Shown: positions 1-6,358, numbered from the stretch's first letter. The stretch is 9,358 bases of DNA from an uncultured Pseudomonadota bacterium (GCA_902783675.1 CACZRW010000104.1:1-9358), one strand, 5' to 3'. Notes: generated by a model not told the origin, from the sequence alone. A program made the numbers and translations.

Positions 1-21
1 CAAATCCTTTCGCCCCGACCA
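1..21 (+). tRNA. 3' end of a tRNA, probably tRNA-Pro (cut by window start)
   Basis: The first 21 bases fit the tail of a tRNA. Bases 1-5 (CAAAT) match the end of a TTCAAAT T-loop, bases 6-10 (CCTTT) the 3' strand of the T stem, bases 11-17 (CGCCCCG) the 3' strand of the acceptor stem, base 18 (A) the discriminator, and bases 19-21 an encoded CCA. The implied first base pair is C1-G72 with A73, a combination typical of bacterial tRNA-Pro, and the tail resembles alphaproteobacterial tRNA-Pro from memory. The anticodon lies outside the window, so the amino acid is inferred. A terminator follows directly. Confidence 0.8.
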
Positions 22-27
22 TTAAAT

Positions 28-55
28 AAAAACCACCTGTTCGGGTGGCTTTTTT
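28..55. terminator. Bidirectional intrinsic terminator between tRNA and deacetylase gene
   Basis: A 5-bp GC stem (CCACC at 33-37, GGTGG at 44-48) closes a six-base loop. It is flanked by A28-A32 on the left and T50-T55 on the right, so RNA from either strand would have a hairpin followed by a U run. On the plus strand it would end the tRNA transcript. On the minus strand it lies 24 bases beyond the deacetylase stop codon and would end that transcript. Confidence 0.85.
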
Positions 56-78
56 GTTTGTCGGACAAATCTAAAACA

Positions 79-867
79 TCATTCCAATTTGTCTTTGTAG
101 TCGATTAGCTTTACGAACTTAAAGCCTTGTCTTTTCAGCTCCGGTATGGCTCGCATCAAGCCTGCGCCGGTTTGTTTCTCGGGGTGGTTCATGTGGCAAA
201 TGATTATATCTCCAGCCTTTGCGCTTGTCACGGCGGCATAAACTTCATCGGCGTTATAGGTTGCGCCTTTGTCCCCAAGGATATTAAAGCCGATGGCGTC
301 AAAGCCCATTTCATTTATCATTTGCATTGCGAACTCGTCATAAAACGCGGTTCCCGAGCGGAAAAATACAGGTCGTTTGCCAAGGAGCTTTTGCAGCTTG
401 TCCGCATTACCGTTTACTTCCATAAACAACTCGGCGGCACCGTCGGTCCCTTTGATACCGTATATTTCCTTTCCGTTCATAGAAGCCGGCACATGACGCG
501 TTCCGTGATTTTGGATATCAAACAAATCAACGGAAGCAAGCCTTGCGAACTTGTCCGGATATTTATCAATCCAGCGCGAGTTTATAAACATTGTCACCGG
601 CACTTTTTCTTTGATTAAAAAGGCGATTAGCTCCTCGTCCAAGCTGTCGTTCTTTGATCCGCAGGCGTCAAGCGTAAGCGCAACGATTTTTTCATTCGTG
701 CTAATGCGCTTTTTCACATTCGGAGCGTCCTCGCCCCAATAAGCGGGAGTCTTGTCCGCATACTTGTCGACATAATATACGAGCTCGGGTTTGCTAAGAT
801 GCAAAAGCCCTGCCGCCATGGCATACAGCACTAAAATCAACGCCAAAACAAAAAGTATCTTCTTCAT
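79..867 (-). CDS. Membrane-anchored polysaccharide deacetylase family protein with divergent active site
   Basis: This 262-residue protein has one N-terminal hydrophobic segment (about residues 4-24), so it is probably a signal anchor or secreted protein acting in the periplasm. The rest fits a NodB-type carbohydrate esterase 4 fold. Motif 1 appears as TLDACG (65-70), keeping the catalytic-base Asp67 but replacing the usual second, metal-binding Asp with Ala. Motif 2 is HGTRH (121-125) with both metal-ligand His. Motif 3 is FFRSGTAFYDE (168-178) and motif 5 is ICHMNHPE (223-230). Such enzymes remove acetyl groups from N-acetylated sugars, but the substrate cannot be inferred here and activity is uncertain. 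It lies 36 bases downstream of the nuclease gene on the same strand, probably in one transcript. The ATG at 867 gives a clean signal sequence, but I see no Shine-Dalgarno motif before it. Confidence 0.88.
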   Translation of the reverse strand: MKKILFVLALILVLYAMAAGLLHLSKPELVYYVDKYADKTPAYWGEDAPNVKKRISTNEKIVALTLDACGSKNDSLDEELIAFLIKEKVPVTMFINSRWIDKYPDKFARLASVDLFDIQNHGTRHVPASMNGKEIYGIKGTDGAAELFMEVNGNADKLQKLLGKRPVFFRSGTAFYDEFAMQMINEMGFDAIGFNILGDKGATYNADEVYAAVTSAKAGDIIICHMNHPEKQTGAGLMRAIPELKRQGFKFVKLIDYKDKLE

Positions 868-903
868 AAGAGCAATAATAGCTAAGCAGAATAAAAAGTA
901 AAA

Positions 904-1383
904 TTATTTTGCGGTTTTCTTGGGTTTGTCGGGCTTGTCAGTTTGATTTTTGCACCAGCCCTGCTTGGTTTTGCCTTGGTATTCTCTTGCCAGCCCTTTA
1001 TTTATCATTTCTGCGGACAAGTCTTTATCGTCTTTGGTTTTGATGGCGGCGACGACACGGCCGCCGTATTTGTCGTAGCTGACATTTGCTAAAAAGATGT
1101 CTTTGCCGTTAGTCATTTTTCCTAAAAAGACTTTTGCTTCTTCGGCTTTTTGGCGTTCAAATTCGCACTTTCCCTTCATCTCGGGAGTGTCAATGCCGCG
1201 AATCCTTACTATGGTTTCAATGGTTTGACCAAGCCAAACATGCGCGCGCAAAACTATTGTGTCGCCGTCAATAACCCTAAGCACCTTTGCCGGAATAGGC
1301 CCCGCCAGCGTTTCTTTTGCCTTTGCGTTGAGGGGCAAAGCAGCTAAAATCGCAAACAAAAACAACCAAACTTTTTTCTTCAT
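904..1383 (-). CDS. Secreted staphylococcal nuclease-like (SNase/thermonuclease) protein
   Basis: This 159-residue protein has an N-terminal signal peptide (Lys-rich start, hydrophobic core about 5-17, likely cleavage after the LNAKA region at about 22), then an SNase domain. Recognisable elements are VIDGDTIVL (37-45) with calcium-site Asp residues, RIRGIDTPE (60-68) with catalytic Arg60, Asp65 and Glu68, and DKYGGR (104-109) with the second catalytic Arg109. Two Cys (73 and 144) may form a disulphide. The tail is Lys/Pro/Asp-rich. It probably hydrolyses DNA or RNA outside the cytoplasm. I chose ATG 1383 over the in-frame ATG at 1416 because it starts directly at a standard signal peptide; the 11 extra residues of the longer form do not look like one. 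It is the likely first gene of a two-gene minus-strand operon with the deacetylase. Confidence 0.9.
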   Translation of the reverse strand: MKKKVWLFLFAILAALPLNAKAKETLAGPIPAKVLRVIDGDTIVLRAHVWLGQTIETIVRIRGIDTPEMKGKCEFERQKAEEAKVFLGKMTNGKDIFLANVSYDKYGGRVVAAIKTKDDKDLSAEMINKGLAREYQGKTKQGWCKNQTDKPDKPKKTAK

Positions 1384-1532
1384 AGTGTGCCGCCAATCAA
1401 TAATAATGTAATACATAATAAGTTTTATTTCCTGTTTTGTTTTTATTTTATTCTATAATTCTTGTTCTTCAACCTATACTTTTGTATATGTTAAAAAAAG
1501 GTGAAAAAATGTTTTTCTTTTAATTGAGTGGT

Positions 1533-1562
1533 TTGACTAAAACTTTAATTACCGATTATTAT
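1533..1562 (+). promoter_or_regulatory. Sigma70-type promoter for the metallophosphoesterase gene
   Basis: The -35 box TTGACT (1533-1538) and the -10 box TATTAT (1557-1562) each differ from consensus at one position and are separated by 18 bases. Transcription would begin near 1569, leaving a short leader of about 20 bases before the ribosome binding site and ATG at 1589. Assigned by pattern only. Confidence 0.55.
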
Positions 1563-1576
1563 GTTTGCGGTTTTTT

Positions 1577-1586
1577 AGGGAGAAGG
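1577..1586 (+). promoter_or_regulatory. Ribosome binding site fixing the metallophosphoesterase start
   Basis: The purine run AGGGAGAAGG sits just ahead of ATG 1589. It would lie inside the coding sequence if the upstream in-frame TTG at 1565 were used, so it supports ATG 1589 as the true start. Confidence 0.7.
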
Positions 1587-1588
1587 TC

Positions 1589-2713
1589 ATGCGTTATTTT
1601 ATTTTAGTTATGCTGCTTGTAGTCGGTTATTTGCTTATCCATCTTTATTATTCCTTTTGTCAGCACCTCGGAACATGGGCAAAAGTGGCAGTTATGGGGG
1701 CTTTGGCCATTATTGTGCTTTTAAGTTTTGCAATGCACCCTTTTGAGTGGATGCTTGGGATTCGTTTGCCCGAAGGAGTGAAGTTTGCTTTTAATTTTGC
1801 GATTGCATTCTTTATGACGCTGGCGTTTTTCTATATGTTCACGGATGTTTTAAAACTTGTGCACCTTTACCCGAGCGCGTGGAAAATGCATGAGGCGGTA
1901 GACGGATTTATTCTTGCGGGTCTGGCGGCTCTTATTTGCATAGGAGGATATTTCAATAATATGCGACCCACGGCGATGAACTATGAGATAGCCAACCCAA
2001 AGGTAAAAGACGAGGTTTTAATCGCGGTTATTTCCGATCTTCATATCGGTAGCGAGAATATGAGCCCTGAAAAGCTTAGTAAAGCAGTGCAAATGATAAA
2101 CGAAAGGCAGCCGGATTTAGTTATTATCGCGGGCGATATATTTGACGGTAGGACGCCGGCTCCTGCTTTTATCAAAGGTGGCTATGGCGATATTTTAAGC
2201 GGGATAAAGTCCAAAAACGGAGTTTATGCGGTGACCGGGAATCATGAGTTTTACACGACTAATCTTGATGAGGGGTTAGAGTTAATTCGCAAAGCGGACG
2301 TGAAAATCCTTCGCGATGAAAGTGTTTTTATAGAGCCTCTTCACGCCTATTTAATCGGTCGTGATGATGCGGCGAAGGCTTTTAGAGCGGGCGAGAATAT
2401 TGTGCCGCTTAAAGCCTTTATGCCTGCCGGTGAGGAGCTTAAAATTGTTGCCTCTCACAATCCCAATACTATAGGCGAAAGTGTGGCAAACGGTGCGGAT
2501 GTGCAAATATCCGGTCATACTCATAACGGGCAACTCTTTCCCATAAACTTTATTTTGAAGTTTATGTTCGCTACGCCTTGGGGGGTAAAAAAAGTCGAAG
2601 ATACAATGCTGTTCGTCAGCAGCGGACTCGGGATGTGGGGGCCTCCCGTTCGCACTTCGTCCGTGTCCGAAGTCGCCTTTGTTACGCTAAAGTCGAGTTC
2701 ATCGCGTCAATGA
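1589..2713 (+). CDS. Membrane-anchored metallophosphoesterase (YkuE/YaeI-like)
   Basis: This 374-residue protein has four likely membrane segments (about residues 2-22, 31-49, 65-88 and 105-121) followed by a calcineurin-like phosphoesterase domain. The dimetal-site motifs are complete and in order: DLH (150-152), GDIFDG (182-187), GNHE (217-220), SHNP (289-292) and GHTHNGQ (309-315). The C-terminal SGLGMWGPPVR (345-355) also fits the YkuE/YaeI group. Related proteins are phosphodiesterases or phosphatases, some acting on lipid-linked substrates such as UDP-diacylglucosamine; the substrate here is unknown. The side of the membrane carrying the domain cannot be settled by eye. ATG 1589 is chosen over TTG 1565 because of the strong purine-rich site at 1577-1586. 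The last 32 bases overlap the end of the convergent aminotransferase gene. Confidence 0.9.
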   Translation: MRYFILVMLLVVGYLLIHLYYSFCQHLGTWAKVAVMGALAIIVLLSFAMHPFEWMLGIRLPEGVKFAFNFAIAFFMTLAFFYMFTDVLKLVHLYPSAWKMHEAVDGFILAGLAALICIGGYFNNMRPTAMNYEIANPKVKDEVLIAVISDLHIGSENMSPEKLSKAVQMINERQPDLVIIAGDIFDGRTPAPAFIKGGYGDILSGIKSKNGVYAVTGNHEFYTTNLDEGLELIRKADVKILRDESVFIEPLHAYLIGRDDAAKAFRAGENIVPLKAFMPAGEELKIVASHNPNTIGESVANGADVQISGHTHNGQLFPINFILKFMFATPWGVKKVEDTMLFVSSGLGMWGPPVRTSSVSEVAFVTLKSSSSRQ

Positions 2714-3809
2714 TATAGCCTTGCGTTTCGCTATCCAAATAGGGATGCATGGGCACGCTTAAAATCTTTTGCGAAAGCATATCGGAGACGGGGAATTCGC
2801 GCCCGATTGCAAACATCTCATAGGCCTTTTGCCGATGTATGGGCAGCGGATAGTAAATCATGGTTGGAATGCCTTTTTCCTTTAACGCGGCTTGGACTTT
2901 GTCGCGGTTTTCCACCAGCATGGAATACTGAGCCCACGCGGATTTGTAGCCTTGCGGTATGTGTTGATGAATTGCTTTCTTTATGCCTTCGCGATACTTG
3001 GCCGCCACTTCGTCACGCTTTTTAAGCTCGTCTTCAAGCACGGTCATTTTGACAAGCAGAATCGCCGCTTGTATGGTGTCTAAGCGGCCGTTGATGCCGA
3101 TGCGCACATTTTCATATCTGTCCGCACCCATGCCGTGGACTCGGAATGATTTCATAAGTTCTAAGTTTTCATCGCTGTCGGTGAAAAGTGCGCCGCCGTC
3201 ACCATAGCAACCCAGCGGCTTGGCGGGGAAGAAGCTGGTCGCCGAAATGGCGCCTAATGTTCCTATACGTTTATTTCCTACCGCCGCGCCAAAGCTCTGG
3301 CAAGCGTCGCAGACAACCTGCATTCCGTTTTCCTTAGCGATAGCGCTGATTTTATCATAATCGGCGGCAAGCCCGAACAAATCAACAGGCACTACCAGCT
3401 TAGGGGTTAGTCCTTGTTCCTTAGCCCACAGAATTGCTTTTTTCAAATCCTCGTCGTCCATAAGGAAAGTGTCTTTGCGCACATCAACCATTACGGGAGT
3501 GCCACCCGCAAGGATAACCGCTTCGGCAGTGGCAATAAAAGTAAAAGTCGGCACGAATACGGCATCACCTTTCTTAACGCCCAAGACCATCATCGCCAGC
3601 ACCAGCGCCGAGGTTCCTGATGAGCAAACCAAAGCATGCTTGGCCCCCGTGAACTCTGCCAGCTTGGCTTCCAAGTCGGTTACTTCTTGCCCCATAATGT
3701 AGTGCCCGCTGTCCAGCACCTTTGAAATCGCCGCTTCAATTTGAGGGCGGAGGAGCTTTTGTTGTGCCGCAAGGTCGATAAAAGGAATGTTAGGGTTGTT
3801 TTGTGTCAT
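2682..3809 (-). CDS. DegT/DnrJ/EryC1/StrS-family PLP-dependent sugar aminotransferase
   Basis: This 375-residue protein is full length for the family and starts with the typical IPFIDLAAQQ segment (8-17). Expected elements are present: the phosphate-binding SSGTSAL (63-69), VPTFTFIATAE (86-96), the cofactor-ring Asp in CDACQSFGA (167-175), SFFPAKPLG (192-200) with Lys197 as the pyridoxal-phosphate lysine, and GINGRLD (238-244). Members transfer an amino group, usually from glutamate, to a keto group on a nucleotide-activated sugar for surface polysaccharide, O-antigen or glycan synthesis. Overall it recalls the WbpE/WlbA-pathway branch that makes 3-amino sugars, but this is from memory and not proven. 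No other sugar-nucleotide gene lies in the window, so its pathway is unknown. AAGGA lies six bases before ATG 3809. Its 3' end overlaps the metallophosphoesterase gene tail to tail. Confidence 0.92.
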   Translation of the reverse strand: MTQNNPNIPFIDLAAQQKLLRPQIEAAISKVLDSGHYIMGQEVTDLEAKLAEFTGAKHALVCSSGTSALVLAMMVLGVKKGDAVFVPTFTFIATAEAVILAGGTPVMVDVRKDTFLMDDEDLKKAILWAKEQGLTPKLVVPVDLFGLAADYDKISAIAKENGMQVVCDACQSFGAAVGNKRIGTLGAISATSFFPAKPLGCYGDGGALFTDSDENLELMKSFRVHGMGADRYENVRIGINGRLDTIQAAILLVKMTVLEDELKKRDEVAAKYREGIKKAIHQHIPQGYKSAWAQYSMLVENRDKVQAALKEKGIPTMIYYPLPIHRQKAYEMFAIGREFPVSDMLSQKILSVPMHPYLDSETQGYIIDAMNSTLA

Positions 3810-3964
3810 TTTTAATCCTTTAGTTTAGTTGGTTTTAATCAAAGGAGAACTTGCTCTTATTCCTTTCTAAAAGCAAGACACAAAAAGTTACAATTGTTTT
3901 TCTTGGTTGCTAAAGCTCGGGATAGGCCTTATGGTGAAAGGTATATTTTAAAGGAAAATCAAAT
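3810..3964. other. Divergent intergenic region between aminotransferase and amidase genes
   Basis: These 155 bases must hold the start signals of both flanking genes. I see only weak promoter-like strings, none convincing. A 6-bp inverted repeat CTTGCT (3850-3855) and AGCAAG (3872-3877) with a 16-base spacer would fall in the aminotransferase leader. No tRNA, terminator or small gene is apparent. Confidence 0.5.
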
Positions 3965-4861
3965 ATGATTAAGAAAAAAAGTGTTATCCTTTGCGCCTTG
4001 TTTTTTCTTTTGCTTGCGGCGTCTGCGGCGTGGTTTTGGGCGGTAGGACAAAGGCAAGAGTGCAATCCGCTTTGTTTTGTTCCTCCAGATAGGGACGAGG
4101 CGGTTAGCTTTGTCGTTCTTCATCATTTTTCTTCGTCGCCTGAAGACGCTATATCCAACTTTAACAAGTTCGGGTTTAGCACGCATTATATCATTGATAC
4201 CGAGGGGAATGTTATTGTCATTGTTTCCGAGGATAAAATAGCATGGCATGCGGGGGTGAGCTTTTGGCATGGAGAGGAGTCCTTGAACCGTATCTCCATA
4301 GGCATAGAATTACAGCACGATAACTTTGGGCAAACGCCCTTTTCTAAAAAACAAATTGCCGCACTTAAACCTTTACTTCAAGATATTATAAAGCGCTATA
4401 ACATTCGCCCCGAGAATATTGTGGGGCATAGCGATATTGCCCCCGATGCAAAGCCCGACCCGGGGAAGGCCTTTCCTTGGCAAGAGTTTGCGCAGGACGG
4501 TATAGGGCTTTGGTATGACATAAACGACGCGGATAAAATGGAAAATTATTCCGTAAAGGAGCTGCTTGATATTATCGGTTACAATACTAAAGGTGACGAT
4601 TTAATTTCGTCAGCCTATGCTTTTCGGCGGCGGTTTTTGCCTGAGCAAGTGGCGTATGAGCCCGACATGGCGATGCGAGGGAATGCTATTTTTGAGGCAA
4701 GGTTTAAAGCTTCAAGCCTTCCTAAAGGCGAGCGAGCGGCGGCACTTAAAAATGTGCCTAGGATTCATCCCGAAGATGACGGGACTTTTCTTACAGATCC
4801 TTTATTTATAAAGACTCTGCGTGCCGTAGCTTACAGTTACAAAAAAGCAAGAGACAATTAG
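3965..4861 (+). CDS. N-acetylmuramoyl-L-alanine amidase, AmpD/AmiD type (Amidase_2), membrane-anchored
   Basis: This 298-residue protein has an N-terminal hydrophobic segment (about 7-26) without a lipobox, so it is a secreted or signal-anchored periplasmic enzyme and not cytosolic AmpD. The Amidase_2 zinc site is intact: His53 in VLHHFS (51-56), His155 in GHSDIAP (154-160), and Lys163 and Asp165 in KPDPG (163-167), with Glu115 in IGIELQH (112-118) as the likely catalytic acid/base. FSTHYIID (71-78) is also typical. Such enzymes cut the amide bond between N-acetylmuramic acid and the stem peptide. Residues about 195-228 (VKELLDIIGY to RRRFLPE) resemble a degenerate three-helix peptidoglycan-binding domain, as in AmiD. 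An AAAGGA precedes ATG 3965 by nine bases. The gene lies 65 bases upstream of the LytM-domain lipoprotein gene with no terminator between them. Confidence 0.92.
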   Translation: MIKKKSVILCALFFLLLAASAAWFWAVGQRQECNPLCFVPPDRDEAVSFVVLHHFSSSPEDAISNFNKFGFSTHYIIDTEGNVIVIVSEDKIAWHAGVSFWHGEESLNRISIGIELQHDNFGQTPFSKKQIAALKPLLQDIIKRYNIRPENIVGHSDIAPDAKPDPGKAFPWQEFAQDGIGLWYDINDADKMENYSVKELLDIIGYNTKGDDLISSAYAFRRRFLPEQVAYEPDMAMRGNAIFEARFKASSLPKGERAAALKNVPRIHPEDDGTFLTDPLFIKTLRAVAYSYKKARDN

Positions 4862-4918
4862 CATTTGTCTTTTGCTTAGTTCTGGCTTAAAAATTGAAGA
4901 AAGGTTTGTTTAGAGTTT

Positions 4919-4923
4919 AAGGG
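4919..4923 (+). promoter_or_regulatory. Ribosome binding site of the LysM/LytM lipoprotein gene
   Basis: AAGGG lies three bases before ATG 4927 and six bases before a second in-frame ATG at 4930. Normal spacing favours 4930. The two alternatives differ by a single Met and do not change the signal peptide. Confidence 0.55.
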
Positions 4924-4926
4924 CAG

Positions 4927-5877
4927 ATGATGAGCAGACAGAGCAAGCGATTTTGTTACATTTTGCTGAGTGTTTGCAGCGTGGCGGCGCTTTGTTCCTG
5001 CTCGTCTTATAAGTTTCCTTTAGAGACGAGTTACTTCCCTAAATGGTTTTCAAGTTCTTCCGTTCCTGCAAAAGAGGCTCCCGCTTCGGGCGAGGTAGTG
5101 GTGGCTAAAGGGGATACTCTTTACAGCATTGCGCGGACCTACGGTGTGCCGCTTCGCTCGTTGATAGAGGTAAATAATCTTCGTCAGCCGTATACTTTGG
5201 CAGTGGGACAGACTTTGCGCTTGCCGAGCTCGGCTCATCATGTTGTGCAAAAAGGTGATACCATTTACAGCGTGTCGCGAAAGTATGGCGTGGATATGAG
5301 GGCTTTGGCACGCGCTAACGGACTTAATTATCCTTATGCCATTTATGTCGGGCAAAAGTTGTCGCTCCCCGCAAGTGTGGCAGGAGCAAAAGGCGGCGAT
5401 GGCGATAGCATGGCAAGAGGTAAAGTCGCATCTGCTTCCGTGCCTAAGAAAGTAGTCAAAGCTCAAGGGAAAATTGCCACTCCGCCCAAGCGTTCAAGCA
5501 ATCAATTTGCATGGCCGCATAAGGGCAAAGTGGTTCTGCCTTTCGGCGATTTGGGAGGTGGGCGGCATAATGACGGTATTAATATCAAAGCCAAGAAAGG
5601 CGATGCGGTTGTGGCAGCGGATAATGGCGTAATTGCCTATGCCGGAAATGAGCTTAAAGGCTTTGGCAATTTGGTGCTTATAAAGCATTCCGACGGGTGG
5701 ATGACGGCCTATGCTCACTTGGATAAAATTGTCGTTAAGAAAAATCAAAAGGTAAATAGAGGGCAGAAAATCGGCGAAGCAGGAAATACCGGCAATATAT
5801 CTTCGCCGGAAGTGCATTTTGAAGTGCGTAAGGGCGCTAAAGCAAAAGATCCACTTCTTTATCTTGAAAAGAAATAA
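4927..5877 (+). CDS. LysM-LysM-LytM (M23-like) lipoprotein, DipM/NlpD-like, with degenerate peptidase site
   Basis: This 316-residue protein starts with a lipoprotein signal peptide whose lipobox is LCSC (22-25), giving Cys25 as the lipid-modified residue. Two LysM peptidoglycan-binding repeats follow (about 57-99 and 105-147), then a basic, Ala/Lys-rich linker (about 150-192) and a LytM/M23 domain (about 197-312). Compared with active LytM, three of four catalytic or zinc positions differ: HxxxD reads N215-D-G-I-N219, and the HxH motif reads E295-V-H297. His264 (AYAHL) is kept. Such domains in NlpD, EnvC and DipM do not cut peptidoglycan but activate amidases in cell division, so a regulatory role is likely. 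The position just ahead of yajC-secD-secF is the arrangement I know from other alphaproteobacteria. The preceding gene encodes an amidase. ATG 4930 is an equally good start. Confidence 0.9.
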   Translation: MMSRQSKRFCYILLSVCSVAALCSCSSYKFPLETSYFPKWFSSSSVPAKEAPASGEVVVAKGDTLYSIARTYGVPLRSLIEVNNLRQPYTLAVGQTLRLPSSAHHVVQKGDTIYSVSRKYGVDMRALARANGLNYPYAIYVGQKLSLPASVAGAKGGDGDSMARGKVASASVPKKVVKAQGKIATPPKRSSNQFAWPHKGKVVLPFGDLGGGRHNDGINIKAKKGDAVVAADNGVIAYAGNELKGFGNLVLIKHSDGWMTAYAHLDKIVVKKNQKVNRGQKIGEAGNTGNISSPEVHFEVRKGAKAKDPLLYLEKK

Positions 5878-5925
5878 GAAAGCTACTATATTGCCTGCAG
5901 ATTTTTTAAAAGGGAGAGTAAAAGT

Positions 5926-6336
5926 ATGTTTATTAGTGAAGCATTAGCCCAAACCGAAGCTGCTGCGGAAGCCTTGCCTGAGGGGTCGGGAATGCGCCTG
6001 TTGGTGCAATTTGCACTTATTTTCGGTATATTCTATTTGGTGCTTATTCGTCCTCAAACCAAGCGGGCGAAAGAACATAAAAAGCGCATTAATGCGGTGG
6101 TCATCGGTGATAAAGTTATTTGCGGCGGCATCTTCGGCAAGATAACGAAAATCATCAACGATTATGAGGTTGAGCTGGAAGTGTCCGAAGGCGTCAGAAT
6201 CAAAATGCTTAAAGATTTAATATCCGAAGTTAATCCCGATATTATCCCTATGGCTCCCGCCAATACGGATAAAAAGGAAAAGGCTAATCCTAATTCTAAA
6301 GCGGAAAAGCTAAAGACTGCTTTTACGAAAAAATAA
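5926..6336 (+). CDS. yajC: Preprotein translocase subunit YajC
   Basis: This 136-residue protein matches YajC: a short, Ala-rich N-terminus, one membrane segment (about 24-41) ending in LIRPQTKRAKEHKK (40-53), then the conserved cytoplasmic stretch IGDKVICGGIFGKITKI (60-76) and a second small beta-rich part ending near SEVNPDI (100-106). YajC associates with SecD and SecF at the SecYEG translocon. The last 25 or so residues are a Lys/Asn-rich tail that makes it slightly longer than the roughly 110 residues of E. coli YajC. AGGGAG lies about 10 bases before ATG 5926. It sits 48 bases after the lipoprotein gene and 22 bases before secD. Confidence 0.96.
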   Translation: MFISEALAQTEAAAEALPEGSGMRLLVQFALIFGIFYLVLIRPQTKRAKEHKKRINAVVIGDKVICGGIFGKITKIINDYEVELEVSEGVRIKMLKDLISEVNPDIIPMAPANTDKKEKANPNSKAEKLKTAFTKK

Positions 6337-6358
6337 TTTAACAGAAGGCTTTGTAATA

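Larger units (their letters stand above)
1384..1588. other. AT-rich divergent intergenic region
   Basis: About 205 bases separate the nuclease start (minus) from the metallophosphoesterase start (plus). The region is very AT-rich. It contains a promoter for the plus-strand gene (separate entry), an inverted repeat TATAC-TTTT-GTATA (1475-1488), and a second one, GAAAAA-ATG-TTTTTC (1503-1517). I see no convincing minus-strand promoter and no coding sequence of normal size. Confidence 0.6.

Noticed and set aside
127..618. Plus-strand open frame opposite the deacetylase gene
   Set aside because: The deacetylase motifs on the minus strand are clear, and this frame has no family features or ribosome site.
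1..870. Integrated mobile element at the tRNA 3' end
   Set aside because: There is no integrase, no direct repeat of the tRNA tail and no phage or plasmid gene within the window.
1384..1416. ATG 1416 as the nuclease start
   Set aside because: It adds 11 residues ahead of a standard signal peptide. It is not excluded, since an AGGA lies about 14 bases upstream, but it is less likely.
1454..1459. Perfect TATAAT as a second plus-strand promoter
   Set aside because: No acceptable -35 box is found 15-19 bases upstream, and such hexamers are expected by chance in this AT-rich stretch.
1565..1588. TTG start at 1565 for the metallophosphoesterase
   Set aside because: The strong ribosome binding site at 1577-1586 would be inside the gene, and ATG 1589 is ideally placed after it.
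5050..5817. Minus-strand open frames opposite the LysM/LytM gene
   Set aside because: They are antisense to a clearly recognised protein, with low-complexity sequence and no domain.
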